Under the pieces are notes generated by a model that was not told where the DNA came from, did not search any database, and worked only from the letters and a program-made list of their open reading frames with translations. This document shows positions 15,436 through 24,613 of a stretch of DNA of 64,000 nt, piece after piece. Numbering within the stretch: position 1 is the stretch's first letter; each line of letters starts with the position of its first letter. The stretch is from assembly GCA_902580335.1 (NCBI GenBank), contig CACHKE010000001.1, positions 1 to 64,000 of the forward strand, given 5' to 3'. The stretch is from an uncultured Pelagibacteraceae bacterium. Lineage in GTDB: Bacteria; Pseudomonadota; Alphaproteobacteria; Pelagibacterales; Pelagibacteraceae. The translations under genes and the position numbers were made by a program.

Positions 15436-16587
15436 ATGAATTTAAAAGATTGCCATAATTTTAGTGACTTTAGAAAATTAGCTCAAAAAAGACTACCATC
15501 ACCAATCTTTCATTATATTGATGGTGCAGCAGATGATGAAGTTACATATGCCAGGAATACTAGTGCATTCGACGATGTGGATTTAGTTCCTAATGTTTTG
15601 AGAGGAGTTGAAGAAGTCGACCTGTCTACTACGATATTTGGAAAAAAATTAGATTTACCTTTTTATTTATCACCAACAGCTTTACAGAGACTTTTTCATT
15701 ATGATGGAGAAAGAGCGGTTGGAAAAGCTGCAAAAAAATTTAATACAATGTTTGGTGTTTCTGCTTTAGCTACAGTAAGCGTTGAGGAAATTTCTTCAAT
15801 GATTGATACACCCAAAATGTTTCAGTTTTATTTTCATAAAGATAGAGGTCTAAACGACTCTTGTTTAGAAAGAGCTAAAGCAGCAAATTTTGATGTAATG
15901 GCATTAACAGTTGATACTATTACTGGAGGAAATAGAGAGAGAGACTTAAGAACAGGATTTACTTCTCCACCAAAGTTAACTTTAGCAAGTTTATATAGTT
16001 TTGCTACTAAACCGATGTGGGGAATTAACTATCTAACAAAAGGTAAGTTTGAATTACCTCATTTACAAGATTTTGTGAAAGAAGGTACCGATGTTAACTC
16101 ATCAATTGGAAATTATTTTTCAACTATGCTGGATCAATCTATGAACTGGAAAGATGCTGAAAATCTTTGTTCTAAATGGGGAGGTCATTTTGCTCTCAAA
16201 GGAATTATGAGTGTTGAAGATGCAAAAAGAGCAGTAGACATAGGATGTACAGGTATAATGGTATCAAATCATGGCGGAAGACAGTTAGATGGATCTAGAG
16301 CACCTTTTGATCAACTTGCAGAAATTGTTGATGCAGTTGGTGATAAATTAGATGTCATTTGTGAAGGTGGAATTCATAGAGGTACTCATATGCTTAAAGC
16401 ATTATCATTAGGTGCTAAGGCTTGTTCAGGGGGAAGATTATATCTTTATGCTTTAGCAGCTGGAGGTCAAGCAGGTGTCGAAAGAGCTTTAGAAAAATAT
16501 AAAGCTGAACTAGTGCGTGATATGAAACTTATGGGGTGCACCAAGATTAGTGATCTAAATAGAAGTAATTTAAGATTCAGAAAATAG
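15436..16587 (+). CDS. FMN-dependent alpha-hydroxyacid oxidase/dehydrogenase, copy 1 (LldD family)
   Basis: 383 residues. Family catalytic positions are present: FHYIDGAADDE (N-terminal Tyr), FQFYFHKD, LTVDTITGGNRERDLRTGF (Asp and Arg), FALKGIMS (Lys) and SNHGGRQLDGS (His/Arg pair). These enzymes oxidise L-2-hydroxyacids such as lactate or glycolate. In the FMN-phosphate motif, usually LDGGVRRG, it reads CEGGIHRG, changing Asp310 to Glu and the phosphate-contacting Arg to His314. The gene ends in the start codon of a close paralogue, so the two are translated together. The substrate is not readable from sequence; neighbours suggest lactate-type acids. Confidence 0.9.
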   Translation: MNLKDCHNFSDFRKLAQKRLPSPIFHYIDGAADDEVTYARNTSAFDDVDLVPNVLRGVEEVDLSTTIFGKKLDLPFYLSPTALQRLFHYDGERAVGKAAKKFNTMFGVSALATVSVEEISSMIDTPKMFQFYFHKDRGLNDSCLERAKAANFDVMALTVDTITGGNRERDLRTGFTSPPKLTLASLYSFATKPMWGINYLTKGKFELPHLQDFVKEGTDVNSSIGNYFSTMLDQSMNWKDAENLCSKWGGHFALKGIMSVEDAKRAVDIGCTGIMVSNHGGRQLDGSRAPFDQLAEIVDAVGDKLDVICEGGIHRGTHMLKALSLGAKACSGGRLYLYALAAGGQAGVERALEKYKAELVRDMKLMGCTKISDLNRSNLRFRK

Positions 16588-17738
16588 TGGCTTTAAAAGA
16601 TTGCTATAATTTTAATGATTTTAGAAATCTAGCAAAAAAAAAACTTCCTTCACCGATTTTTCATTATATTGACGGCGGTGCCGATGATGAGACGACCTTA
16701 AAAAGAAACACTGAAGCTTTTAACCGATGTGATTTAGTTCCAAATATCCTGGCAAGTGTTGGCAAGCCAGATTTATCAACCACCATATTTGGCAAAAAAA
16801 TTGATATGCCAATTTTTTTATCTCCTTGTGCAATGCAAAGATTATACCACCATGACGGAGACAAAGCTTCAGCTAGAGCAGCTGAAAAATTTGGAACTTT
16901 TTATAGTATGTCAACAATGGCAAACAATACTATAGAAGAGATTTCAAATATTTCTGGTGGGCCAAAATTGTTCCAATTGTATGTGCACAAGGATCAATCA
17001 ATAACAAATGATTTAATAGATAGATGTAAAAGATCAGGATTTAATGGAATGTGTTTAACTGTTGATACATTAGTTGCAGGAAATAGAGAAAGAGATCATA
17101 GAACCGGATTTACAACACCACCTAAATTGACTTTGCAAAGTTTAATGAGTTTTGCATCACATCCTAGTTGGGTTTTTAATTATTTAACACATGGAAAATT
17201 TAAACTAGCTAATGTGGCATCAAAGACTGATAAAGGGACTAACATCGCTAAATCTGTTATAGAATATATTAATGAGCAATATGATCCTTCAATGAATTGG
17301 AAAGATGCAGAGTACTGCGTTAAAAAATGGAATGGTCCTTTTGCATTAAAAGGAGTCATGAGTGTCGATGACGCAAAAAGAGCAATTGATATTGGTTGCA
17401 CTGCAATTATGATTTCAAATCATGGAGGTCGTCAGCTGGATGGATCTCGATCACCCTTTGATCAAATTAAAGCAATTTCAGATGCAGTGGGAGATAAGCT
17501 GGAAATAATCCTAGACGGTGGAGTAAGGAGAGGGACACACGTCCTAAAAGCCTTAGCAGCTGGAGCAAAAGCCTGTAGTTTTGGAAAAATATTCTTGTTC
17601 TCTTTAGCCGCAGGTGGACAGCAAGGAGTTGAGCATTTATTGAGAAACATGCACGATGAGTTAAATAGAAATATGGTATTAATGGGTTGTAAAAATTTAA
17701 AAGAGTTGAATAGTTCAAAATTAATTTATAGAAATTAG
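16587..17738 (+). CDS. FMN-dependent alpha-hydroxyacid oxidase/dehydrogenase, copy 2 (LldD family)
   Basis: 383 residues, the same length as copy 1 and alignable almost throughout. GTG start at 16587, sharing one base with the preceding TAG. It has FHYIDGGADDE, FQLYVHKD, LTVDTLVAGNRERDHRTGF, FALKGVMS and SNHGGRQLDGS, so the catalytic set is complete. Its FMN motif is canonical (LDGGVRRG), but the later GR found in most members is FGK (Lys334), the reverse of copy 1. The pair may be a heteromer or two enzymes with different substrates after tandem duplication. The aminotransferase follows after 17 bases. Confidence 0.9.
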   Translation: MALKDCYNFNDFRNLAKKKLPSPIFHYIDGGADDETTLKRNTEAFNRCDLVPNILASVGKPDLSTTIFGKKIDMPIFLSPCAMQRLYHHDGDKASARAAEKFGTFYSMSTMANNTIEEISNISGGPKLFQLYVHKDQSITNDLIDRCKRSGFNGMCLTVDTLVAGNRERDHRTGFTTPPKLTLQSLMSFASHPSWVFNYLTHGKFKLANVASKTDKGTNIAKSVIEYINEQYDPSMNWKDAEYCVKKWNGPFALKGVMSVDDAKRAIDIGCTAIMISNHGGRQLDGSRSPFDQIKAISDAVGDKLEIILDGGVRRGTHVLKALAAGAKACSFGKIFLFSLAAGGQQGVEHLLRNMHDELNRNMVLMGCKNLKELNSSKLIYRN

Positions 17739-17755
17739 GCTTAAAAATAAAAATT

Positions 17756-18922
17756 ATGAAACTAGCTAAAAGTTTAGAAAGATTAGGAACAGAGTCTGCA
17801 TTTACAGTCCTTGCAGAAGCGAAAAAATTGGAAGCTCAAGGTAAACCAATGATCCATTTAGGATTGGGGCAACCAGACTTTAAAACTCCAAAACATGTTG
17901 TTGAGGCAGCCAAGAAAGCACTTGATGATGGACATCATGGATATGTAATGTCGAATGGAATTCCTGAATGTCGACAAGCTGTTACGAGGTGGATAAAAAA
18001 ACGTTACAATGTTGACATCAATTTTGAAAGAATTTTAATCATGCCGGGTGGTAAGCCAACAATGAGTTATGCTATTCAATGCTTTGGTGAACCTGGAGCA
18101 GAGATTATACACCCAACACCTGCTTTTCCAATTTATGAATCAATGATTAATTATACAGGCTCAACTTCAGTCCCATATGACTTAACAGAAAATAAAGATT
18201 TGAAATTCGATCCTGACAAAATATTATCCATGATAACAGATAAAACTCGTTTATTAATTTTGATAAATCCTAATAATCCAACAGGGAGCTTTGTTGATAA
18301 AAAAGACGTAGATGTTTTAGCTGATGGTCTGAAAAAGCACCCCCATGTAACAATATTAAGCGATGAAATTTATAGCAGACAAATTTTTGATGGAAAAGAA
18401 ATGCCAACATTTTTTAATTATCCTGAGTTGAGAGAAAGATTAATTGTATTAGAGGGATGGAGTAAAGCTTACTCAATGACTGGGTGGAGACTTGGTTGGA
18501 GTTTTTGGCCAGAGCATTTAGTTGAACATGTTAATAAATTATTAATTAATAGTGTTTCATGTGTTAATGCTGCAGCTCAATTTGCTGGTATCGCAGCATT
18601 GGATGGACCAGATGATTCAATTGATGCGATGATGGAAAAATTTACTCAAAGAAGAGACCTAATTTATAAAGGTTTAAATGATTTACCAGGTGTAGAATGT
18701 AGTCTACCTGGGGGAGCTTTTTATGCATTTCCTAAAGTAATCGGCACAGGTATGAATGGTGCAGAGTTTGCAAGAAAGGCTATGCATGAAGCAGGAGTAG
18801 CAATAGTTCCTGGATCAGCTTTTGGTGAAACTTGCCAAAATTATGTTAGATTTAGTTTTGCTGCATCAAGAGATAATATTTCACAAGCATTGGAAAATAT
18901 AAAGAAAATGCTATCTAAATAA
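17756..18922 (+). CDS. Class I/II PLP-dependent aminotransferase (AspC-like)
   Basis: 388 residues, fold type I. PLP and substrate marks are LGLGQPDFKTP (N-terminal), LINPNNPTG (the conserved Asn), LSDEIYS (Asp and Tyr), EGWSKAYSMTGWRLGW with the Schiff-base Lys, and FAASRDN near the C-terminus with the carboxylate-binding Arg. The exact amino-acid/2-oxo-acid pair is unknown. Placed between alpha-hydroxyacid oxidases and a glyoxylate reductase, a role with glyoxylate, hydroxypyruvate or pyruvate is plausible. No internal damage was seen. Confidence 0.9.
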   Translation: MKLAKSLERLGTESAFTVLAEAKKLEAQGKPMIHLGLGQPDFKTPKHVVEAAKKALDDGHHGYVMSNGIPECRQAVTRWIKKRYNVDINFERILIMPGGKPTMSYAIQCFGEPGAEIIHPTPAFPIYESMINYTGSTSVPYDLTENKDLKFDPDKILSMITDKTRLLILINPNNPTGSFVDKKDVDVLADGLKKHPHVTILSDEIYSRQIFDGKEMPTFFNYPELRERLIVLEGWSKAYSMTGWRLGWSFWPEHLVEHVNKLLINSVSCVNAAAQFAGIAALDGPDDSIDAMMEKFTQRRDLIYKGLNDLPGVECSLPGGAFYAFPKVIGTGMNGAEFARKAMHEAGVAIVPGSAFGETCQNYVRFSFAASRDNISQALENIKKMLSK

Positions 18923-18961
18923 GGTATATTTTTTTAGCATTATTTATTAATATCACTTCTT

Positions 18962-20335
18962 ATGAACGATCAAGTACAAGCTGAGCTAAAAAAAATTTTT
19001 AATGGAAGATTCTCAACTTCTGTATCCACGAGAACAAATTATGCCAGAGGTGAAGACACCTATGATCCAATTTTATCAAAAGCTGTAGTATTCCCAGAAA
19101 CAAATCAGGAGGTTTCTCAAATATTAAGACTGTGTAATGAACATAAAATTCCTGTGGTGCCATTTGGTACAGGTACCTCCTTAGAGGGTAATGTGGTTGG
19201 AAATGAAAAAGGGATAACTATAAGCCTTGAAAAAATGAATAAAATCTTAAGTGTTAATGCTGAGGACTTTGATTGTAGGGTCCAAGCCTGTGTTACAAAA
19301 GAACAATTAAATGAATATCTTAGGGAGGATGGCGTATTTTTTCCAATTGATCCAGGTGCTAATGCAGCGATCGGAGGTATGGCTTCCACATCCGCCTCAG
19401 GAACAATGGCAGTTAAATACGGCACTATGAAAACTGTAATTACTGGTCTGACTGTTGTTTTGCCTAATGGAGATATTATTAATACAGGAGGAAGAACAAA
19501 AAAAACCTCAGCAGGTTATAATCTAACTAATTTATTTATTGGCTCTGAAGGAACTTTAGGAGTTATAACGGAAGTTCAATTGAGGCTTTCTCCTATACCA
19601 GAGAGTATAATGTCAGCTGTTTGTCATTTCCCAACTTTAGAAAAAGCTGTTCAAACTGCACAACAAGTTATTCAGTATGGGGTCCCAATTGCAAGAATTG
19701 AAATGTTAAATAAAGATCAAATGGGAATTAGTATAAATTATTCAAAATTAAAAGATATTGAGGAAACACCAACATTATTTTTTGAATTTCATGGATCAGA
19801 ATTATCTAATAATGAAAATATCAAAATAGTAGAGGAAATATCTAAAGATAATAATGGAAGCTCTTTTAAGTGGGCAAAAGATTTAGAGGAAAGAAATAAA
19901 CTCTGGCAAGCAAGATGGGACGTTTACTATTCTGTAAAAGCTTTGATAAATAATGGAAGAGTTTATTCAACTGATGTGTGTCTACCTATCTCAAATATAA
20001 CAGAATGTGTGAATTATGCAGAAGAACAAGCAAAAAAGTTTGGACTTAGAGCTCCAATGGTGGGCCACTTAGGAGATGGAAATTTTCATGTATTGTTACC
20101 TTTTGATCCTGAAAAAAAAGAAATGTATAAAAAGATAAGAGAATTTAACGATTTATTAATAAAAAAGGCTTTAGAACTTAAAGGAACGATTACTGGAGAA
20201 CATGGTGTAGGCCTTCATAAAAAAGAATATCTTTTAAAAGAGCATGGAGACAATATTCCTGTTATGAAATTAATTAAAAGAAGTATTGATCAAAACAATA
20301 TAATGAATCCAGGCAAGATATTTGATCTTAATTAA
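18962..20335 (+). CDS. FAD-linked oxidase, GlcD/D-lactate dehydrogenase (Dld) type
   Basis: 457 residues of the VAO/FAD_binding_4 family. VPFGTGTSLEGNV, DPGANAAIGGMASTSASG, MKTVITGLTVVLPNGDIINTGG and LFIGSEGTLGVITEVQL are the FAD-binding half; APMVGHLGDGNFHVLLPF and TGEHGVGLHKKEYL are the C-terminal substrate/metal half. Members oxidise D-lactate, glycolate or related D-2-hydroxyacids, passing electrons to cytochrome c or quinone. With the two L-specific enzymes upstream, both enantiomers of a hydroxyacid could be used. No glcE or glcF lies next to it, favouring a stand-alone D-lactate dehydrogenase type. Confidence 0.9.
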   Translation: MNDQVQAELKKIFNGRFSTSVSTRTNYARGEDTYDPILSKAVVFPETNQEVSQILRLCNEHKIPVVPFGTGTSLEGNVVGNEKGITISLEKMNKILSVNAEDFDCRVQACVTKEQLNEYLREDGVFFPIDPGANAAIGGMASTSASGTMAVKYGTMKTVITGLTVVLPNGDIINTGGRTKKTSAGYNLTNLFIGSEGTLGVITEVQLRLSPIPESIMSAVCHFPTLEKAVQTAQQVIQYGVPIARIEMLNKDQMGISINYSKLKDIEETPTLFFEFHGSELSNNENIKIVEEISKDNNGSSFKWAKDLEERNKLWQARWDVYYSVKALINNGRVYSTDVCLPISNITECVNYAEEQAKKFGLRAPMVGHLGDGNFHVLLPFDPEKKEMYKKIREFNDLLIKKALELKGTITGEHGVGLHKKEYLLKEHGDNIPVMKLIKRSIDQNNIMNPGKIFDLN

Positions 20336-20347
20336 TAAAAATATTTT

Positions 20348-21301
20348 ATGAAAAAAATTTTGATTACAAGAAAATTAATCAAAGAAAGTGAAGACAAAGC
20401 TTCAAAAACATTTGATCCAATATTCAATTCTAATGACGAGTTATACTCTCAATCAAAAGTTATAGAGATGAGTCAAGGTTGTGACGGAATTCTATCTTCT
20501 TTAACTGATAAGATGGATAAAGAAACTATTAATAAGTTACCTGATACAATAAAAATTATTTCAAATTTTGCAGTTGGTTTTGGAAATATAGATTTGGAAG
20601 CAGCAAAAAAAAGAGGAATTGCAGTTACTAATACACCTGAAGTTTTATCAGATGCAACAGCAGAGATTGGTATTCTCTTAATTTTAGGTGCTTGTAGAAG
20701 AGCTGCAGAAGGAATCGAGTCTGCCAGAGAGGGTGGATGGAAATGGTCTGCAGATTATCTGATTGGAAAACAATTAACCGGCACAAGGCTTGGAGTTTTG
20801 GGAATGGGTAGAATTGGACAAAAAATTGCTAGGATTGCAAAATCATTAGGAATGATTATTCACTATCATAACCGGTCAAAACTGAGTGAGGAAAAAGAGC
20901 AAGGTGCCATTTATCATGATAATTTAAAAAGTCTTTTTTCAGTATCAGATGTTTTATCTATTTGTTGTCCAGCAACAAAAGAGACTGAAAATATGATAAA
21001 CAAAGAGACAGTTGAGTATTTCCCTAAAGGTGCAGTAATCACTAATGTTGCAAGAGGTGATATAGTCGATGATGATGCATTGATAGATGCACTTAATAGA
21101 CGAAAAATTTATGCTGCAGGACTTGATGTTTATAAGAATGAGCCAAATTTAAATCCAGGATACTTAAAGATCAAATCAGCTTTTATTTTACCTCACTTAG
21201 GTAGTGCAACTAAAGACACTAGAATAGCTATGGCAAACCTTGCGATAGATAATATTGACGAGTTCTTTAAAACAGGAAATTGCACGAATAAAGTGAATTA
21301 A
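20348..21301 (+). CDS. D-isomer 2-hydroxyacid dehydrogenase (glyoxylate/hydroxypyruvate reductase type)
   Basis: 317 residues. NAD(P) Rossmann motif LGVLGMGRIGQKIARIAKSL near residues 155-174. TNTPEVLSDATAEIGILLIL matches the GyaR/GRHPR subgroup. The catalytic Arg is in NVARGDIVDDDALIDAL, Glu in VYKNEPNLNPGY and His in FILPHLGSATKDTR. It reduces glyoxylate or hydroxypyruvate, or runs in reverse on D-glycerate. It is the last enzyme of the hydroxyacid set; a 118-base interval with a promoter and palindrome separates it from the TRAP transporter. Confidence 0.92.
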   Translation: MKKILITRKLIKESEDKASKTFDPIFNSNDELYSQSKVIEMSQGCDGILSSLTDKMDKETINKLPDTIKIISNFAVGFGNIDLEAAKKRGIAVTNTPEVLSDATAEIGILLILGACRRAAEGIESAREGGWKWSADYLIGKQLTGTRLGVLGMGRIGQKIARIAKSLGMIIHYHNRSKLSEEKEQGAIYHDNLKSLFSVSDVLSICCPATKETENMINKETVEYFPKGAVITNVARGDIVDDDALIDALNRRKIYAAGLDVYKNEPNLNPGYLKIKSAFILPHLGSATKDTRIAMANLAIDNIDEFFKTGNCTNKVN

Positions 21302-21352
21302 TTCTACTTCAGATTGAAATTAATTTAAATTCTGCGACATCTACCCCATTTT

Positions 21353-21381
21353 TTGGAAAGACTCTAAATTGATTCTATGCT
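21353..21381 (+). promoter_or_regulatory. Candidate sigma-70 promoter of the TRAP transporter genes
   Basis: TTGGAA at 21353-21358 and TATGCT at 21376-21381 are exactly 17 bases apart, each matching the consensus at four of six positions. The predicted start would fall near base 21388, at the left edge of a 20-base palindrome and about 32 bases before the dctP ATG. This is a by-eye call in AT-rich DNA. Confidence 0.4.
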
Positions 21382-21388
21382 TAAATTG

Positions 21389-21408
21389 TTAAAGTTAATT
21401 AACTTTAA
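21389..21408. promoter_or_regulatory. 20-base perfect palindrome before dctP (operator or 5' stem-loop)
   Basis: TTAAAGTTAATTAACTTTAA reads the same on both strands and ends just before the Shine-Dalgarno (AGGAG from 21410). Its place at the predicted +1 fits a dimeric repressor site (for example GntR or LysR families) or a short RNA hairpin controlling translation. The regulator is not in the window. Confidence 0.5.
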
Positions 21409-21419
21409 TAGGAGTAATA

Positions 21420-22577
21420 ATGACAAAAGAAAATAAATCATTGAAGGTGAAAACATCTTCAAGACGTAAGTTCTTTAAAACTGCTGCTAAAGCTTCTGCT
21501 GTAGCTGCAGCTGCGGTTGCAATGCCAAACATAGCAACTGCTGGCGGTCATAAAACTTTAAAGATGCAAGCTGCATGGCCAAGTGGAGCAAACATCTTTT
21601 TTGAAATGGCTGGAGACTACTGCAAAATGGTAGATGAGATGTCTGGAGGTACACTTAAGATTGATCTTCAACCAGTTGGAGCAGTCGTAAAGACTTCAGA
21701 AATCGGACAAGCAGTAAGTTCTGGTGTAGTAGATATGGGTCACTGGGTGACTGCATATTGGTATGGTAAAAATCCAGCTGCATCATTATTTGGAACTGGT
21801 CCTTCATACGGTATGTCATCTCAAGAAGTTATGGGATGGATGGAGTATGGTGGAGGAAGAAAACTGTATGACGAAACTCTTGCAAAAGTAGGTTTCGATT
21901 ACATTGGTTTTTTCCATATGCCTATGCCAGCACAGCCTTTTGGTTGGTTCAAAAAGAACGTAACAAAAGTATCTGATGTTAAAGGTATGAAGTACAGAAC
22001 AGTTGGTCTAGCGACTAACGTTTTGACTGCAATGGGAATGGTAGTTAGACAATTACCAGGTGGTGAAATTCAGCCAGCTATGAAAACTGGTTTGATTGAA
22101 GCTGCTGAGTTTAACAACCCAACTTCAGACTCTCAATTTGGTATGCAAGACGTTTCTAAGCACTATCACTTAGGAAGCTTCCACCAATCTCAAGAGATGT
22201 TTGAGATTCCAGTTAACAAAAAAACATACAATAGTTTATCACCAGCGCACCAAGCAATATTGAAAAATGCTGCTTATGCTGCAAACAGTGATAACTACTT
22301 TAAAGCTTTAGTAAGATACTCAGCTGACTTAGCTAAGTTGATGAATGAGCATAAAGTAAATGTTTACCAAACTTCAGACGAGATTTTGGCTCAACAATTA
22401 AAAGGTTGGGACAAAGTAATTGGTGACTTTAACAAGAAAGATCCTTTCTTTAAGAAAGTTGTTGATTCTCAAAAATCTTATGCGAAGAGAGTAATGAAGT
22501 ACTTGCTGATGAATCAGCCTAATTACAAACTTGCATATGAAAATGAGTTTGGTCCAATTGCAAAAGTTAAGATATAA
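21420..22577 (+). CDS. dctP: TRAP transporter substrate-binding protein (DctP/TakP-like)
   Basis: 385 residues. A twin-arginine signal (SSRRKFFKTAAKASAVAAAA, cleavage near ATAGG) suggests export in folded form. The mature part has LKMQAAWPSGANIFFEMA, FHMPMPAQPFGWFKK, GMKYRTVGLATNVLTAMG with the Arg that holds the substrate carboxylate, and AAEFNNPTSDSQFGM. This resembles TakP-type proteins binding 2-oxo acids or lactate (as calcium salt). A strong AGGAG precedes it, and a terminator follows, fitting high expression relative to the permease genes. The exact ligand is inferred from neighbouring hydroxyacid enzymes. Confidence 0.93.
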   Translation: MTKENKSLKVKTSSRRKFFKTAAKASAVAAAAVAMPNIATAGGHKTLKMQAAWPSGANIFFEMAGDYCKMVDEMSGGTLKIDLQPVGAVVKTSEIGQAVSSGVVDMGHWVTAYWYGKNPAASLFGTGPSYGMSSQEVMGWMEYGGGRKLYDETLAKVGFDYIGFFHMPMPAQPFGWFKKNVTKVSDVKGMKYRTVGLATNVLTAMGMVVRQLPGGEIQPAMKTGLIEAAEFNNPTSDSQFGMQDVSKHYHLGSFHQSQEMFEIPVNKKTYNSLSPAHQAILKNAAYAANSDNYFKALVRYSADLAKLMNEHKVNVYQTSDEILAQQLKGWDKVIGDFNKKDPFFKKVVDSQKSYAKRVMKYLLMNQPNYKLAYENEFGPIAKVKI

Positions 22578-22600
22578 TTAACTTTTACAAATTTTAATGA

Positions 22601-22622
22601 GGGGGCTTCGGCCCCCTTTTTT
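22601..22622 (+). terminator. Rho-independent terminator/attenuator after dctP
   Basis: A six-pair all-GC stem (GGGGGC with GCCCCC) closed by a TTCG tetraloop, followed at once by six T. It is by far the most GC-rich spot nearby. It lies between dctP and dctQ, so partial read-through would give more binding protein than permease. Confidence 0.95.
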
Positions 22623-22662
22623 ATTTGATTAATTTAGAACAATTCAATAAGAGTCTATATCT

Positions 22663-23256
22663 ATGATGAGATCTTACATAAAATTCGCTGATCGTTTGAG
22701 TGTCTCAATGGGTAAAGCATTCTCGTGGTGTATAGTAATTTTGATGGGGGGAACATGCTATGAAGTTTTTATGGCGTATGCTTTGAATGCCCCAACCTTA
22801 TGGAATTTCGATTTTAGTCTTCAGATGTATGGTGCAATTTTTATGATGGCAGGAGCTTATACTTTATGCACTGAAGCACATGTTAGAGGAGATGTTATAT
22901 ACAGATTATTTTCTCAGAGAACACAAGCTTGGATAGATGTTGTTTTATATTTTATTTTCTTCTTCCCTGGCGTTATTGCTTTAGCTTTTTATGGTTACGA
23001 ATATGCAGCATTAGCATGGAAAATTAAAGAAACAAGTTGGAATAGTCCTGCACAAATTCAAATTTATATGGCAAAATCTTTAATACCATTATCTGGAACA
23101 CTTTTAACACTCCAAGGAATTGGTGAGGTATTTAGATGTATAATCTGTATTCAAACAGGTAGTTGGCCTGAAAGAGGAACAGAGCGTGATGCTGAGGAAA
23201 CTGAAAAAGTATTAATGAGAACTTCACAACAAGGAAACAAAGAAGATGTTATTTAG
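22663..23256 (+). CDS. dctQ: TRAP transporter small permease (DctQ)
   Basis: 197 residues with four membrane helices, the normal topology for the small TRAP subunit. FADRLSVSMGKAFSWCIVILM, LQMYGAIFMMAGAYTLCTEAHVRGDV and SWNSPAQIQIYMAKSLIPL are typical; the EAHVRGD loop is the most conserved part of the family. Tandem ATG codons at 22663 and 22666 leave a one-residue doubt about the start. Its end overlaps dctM by eleven bases. Confidence 0.92.
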   Translation: MMRSYIKFADRLSVSMGKAFSWCIVILMGGTCYEVFMAYALNAPTLWNFDFSLQMYGAIFMMAGAYTLCTEAHVRGDVIYRLFSQRTQAWIDVVLYFIFFFPGVIALAFYGYEYAALAWKIKETSWNSPAQIQIYMAKSLIPLSGTLLTLQGIGEVFRCIICIQTGSWPERGTERDAEETEKVLMRTSQQGNKEDVI

Positions 23257-24607
23257 TTTAACAAATCCAGAAGTAGCAATTATGATGATGGGGATATTTC
23301 TATTTGCTGTCTTATTAGGTTTTCCTATTGCGTTCACTCTAATGGCAATGGGTTTAGGTTTTGGATACTACGCTTATTTTGATCCAACTAAGATGGAACA
23401 TCTATTTGATAACAGGATATTTCAACTCTTTGTTCAAAATACTTATACTGTAATGGATAACAATGTGTTGACCGCAGTTCCCCTCTTTTTATTTATGGGA
23501 TATTTAGTTGAAAGAGCTGGGATTGTTGCAAAGTTATTTTTTGCAATAAGATTAGCATCTCACAAACTTCCAGCTTCAATGGCAGTTGCTGCGCTTATTA
23601 CTTGTGCACTATTTTCAACTGCTACAGGTATCATAGGAGCAGTAGTAACGTTAATGGGTCTTCTCGCTTGGCCAGCAATGATTAAAGCTGGTTATGATAA
23701 AAAATTTGCATCTGGAATTATTTGTTCAGGTGGTTGCTTAGGAATTTTAATTCCACCTAGTATTATGTTGATCGTCTATTCTGTTATTGCTCAATTGTCG
23801 CCTTTACGATTATTTGCAGCTGCAATTTTCCCAGGATTAATGTTAGCAGGACTTTATATTGGTTATGCAATATTCAGGGCTTGGATGAATCCTTCGATAG
23901 CTCCAAAACCTGCAGCAGAAGAGATACCTCCTACTGCAGTAATTATGAAAGAAGTTTTGGTTTCTTTCTTACCGTTATTTTCTCTAATAATCCTAGTTTT
24001 AGGAACAATACTTGCAGGTATAGCAACTCCGGCAGAGGCAGCCGCTGTCGGTGCATTTGGTTCACTAGTGCTGTCATATTTTTATAAAACTCTTAAATGG
24101 AAAAATTTTAAAGAGTCAGTTTTTCTTACAGCAAAAACAACAGCTATGATCATGTGGTTATTTATTGGATCTTGGACTTTTGCCTCAGTATTTTCATATT
24201 TAGGTGGCCATGAAGTTTTTGAGCATTTTTTTAAATCTTTAAATTTACAACCTTGGCAGTTTTTAGTTATTACCCAATTAATTATATTTTTATTAGGCTG
24301 GCCTCTAGAATGGACAGAGATATTAATTATATTTGTGCCGATATTTTTACCATTAGTTGAATTTTTTGGTGTTAACCCATATTTTTTTGCAATGCTAATC
24401 GCTTTAAACCTACAAACCTCATTTTTGACACCCCCCATGGCAATGTCAGCATATTATTTGAAAGGAGTTCAATCAAAGAATGTTGAACTTATGCAAATTT
24501 TTGGGGGAATAATGCCTTTCTTAGGAATTGTAATTTTAGCGATGGTTCTAATGTATTTATTCCCAGGAATAGCACTTTGGTTACCAGAGACATTATTTGC
24601 AAATTAA
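23246..24607 (+). CDS. dctM: TRAP transporter large permease (DctM)
   Basis: 453 residues with about twelve membrane helices, driving sodium-coupled uptake of the carboxylate delivered by DctP. Typical stretches are GFPIAFTLMAMGLGFGYYAY, CALFSTATGIIGAVVTLMGL, SGGCLGILIPPSIMLIVY, ATPAEAAAVGAFGSLV and LQTSFLTPPMAMSAYYLKG. Gly/Pro-rich hairpins and the repeated N- and C-terminal halves are intact. The amidase begins six bases after its stop, so transport and amidase are likely one transcript. Confidence 0.95.
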   Translation: MLFSLTNPEVAIMMMGIFLFAVLLGFPIAFTLMAMGLGFGYYAYFDPTKMEHLFDNRIFQLFVQNTYTVMDNNVLTAVPLFLFMGYLVERAGIVAKLFFAIRLASHKLPASMAVAALITCALFSTATGIIGAVVTLMGLLAWPAMIKAGYDKKFASGIICSGGCLGILIPPSIMLIVYSVIAQLSPLRLFAAAIFPGLMLAGLYIGYAIFRAWMNPSIAPKPAAEEIPPTAVIMKEVLVSFLPLFSLIILVLGTILAGIATPAEAAAVGAFGSLVLSYFYKTLKWKNFKESVFLTAKTTAMIMWLFIGSWTFASVFSYLGGHEVFEHFFKSLNLQPWQFLVITQLIIFLLGWPLEWTEILIIFVPIFLPLVEFFGVNPYFFAMLIALNLQTSFLTPPMAMSAYYLKGVQSKNVELMQIFGGIMPFLGIVILAMVLMYLFPGIALWLPETLFAN

Positions 24608-24613
24608 TTTTAA

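Noticed and set aside
17462-17718. Minus-strand frames opposite the second hydroxyacid oxidase
   Set aside because: They are antisense shadows of a conserved gene, with no ribosome site or recognisable family.
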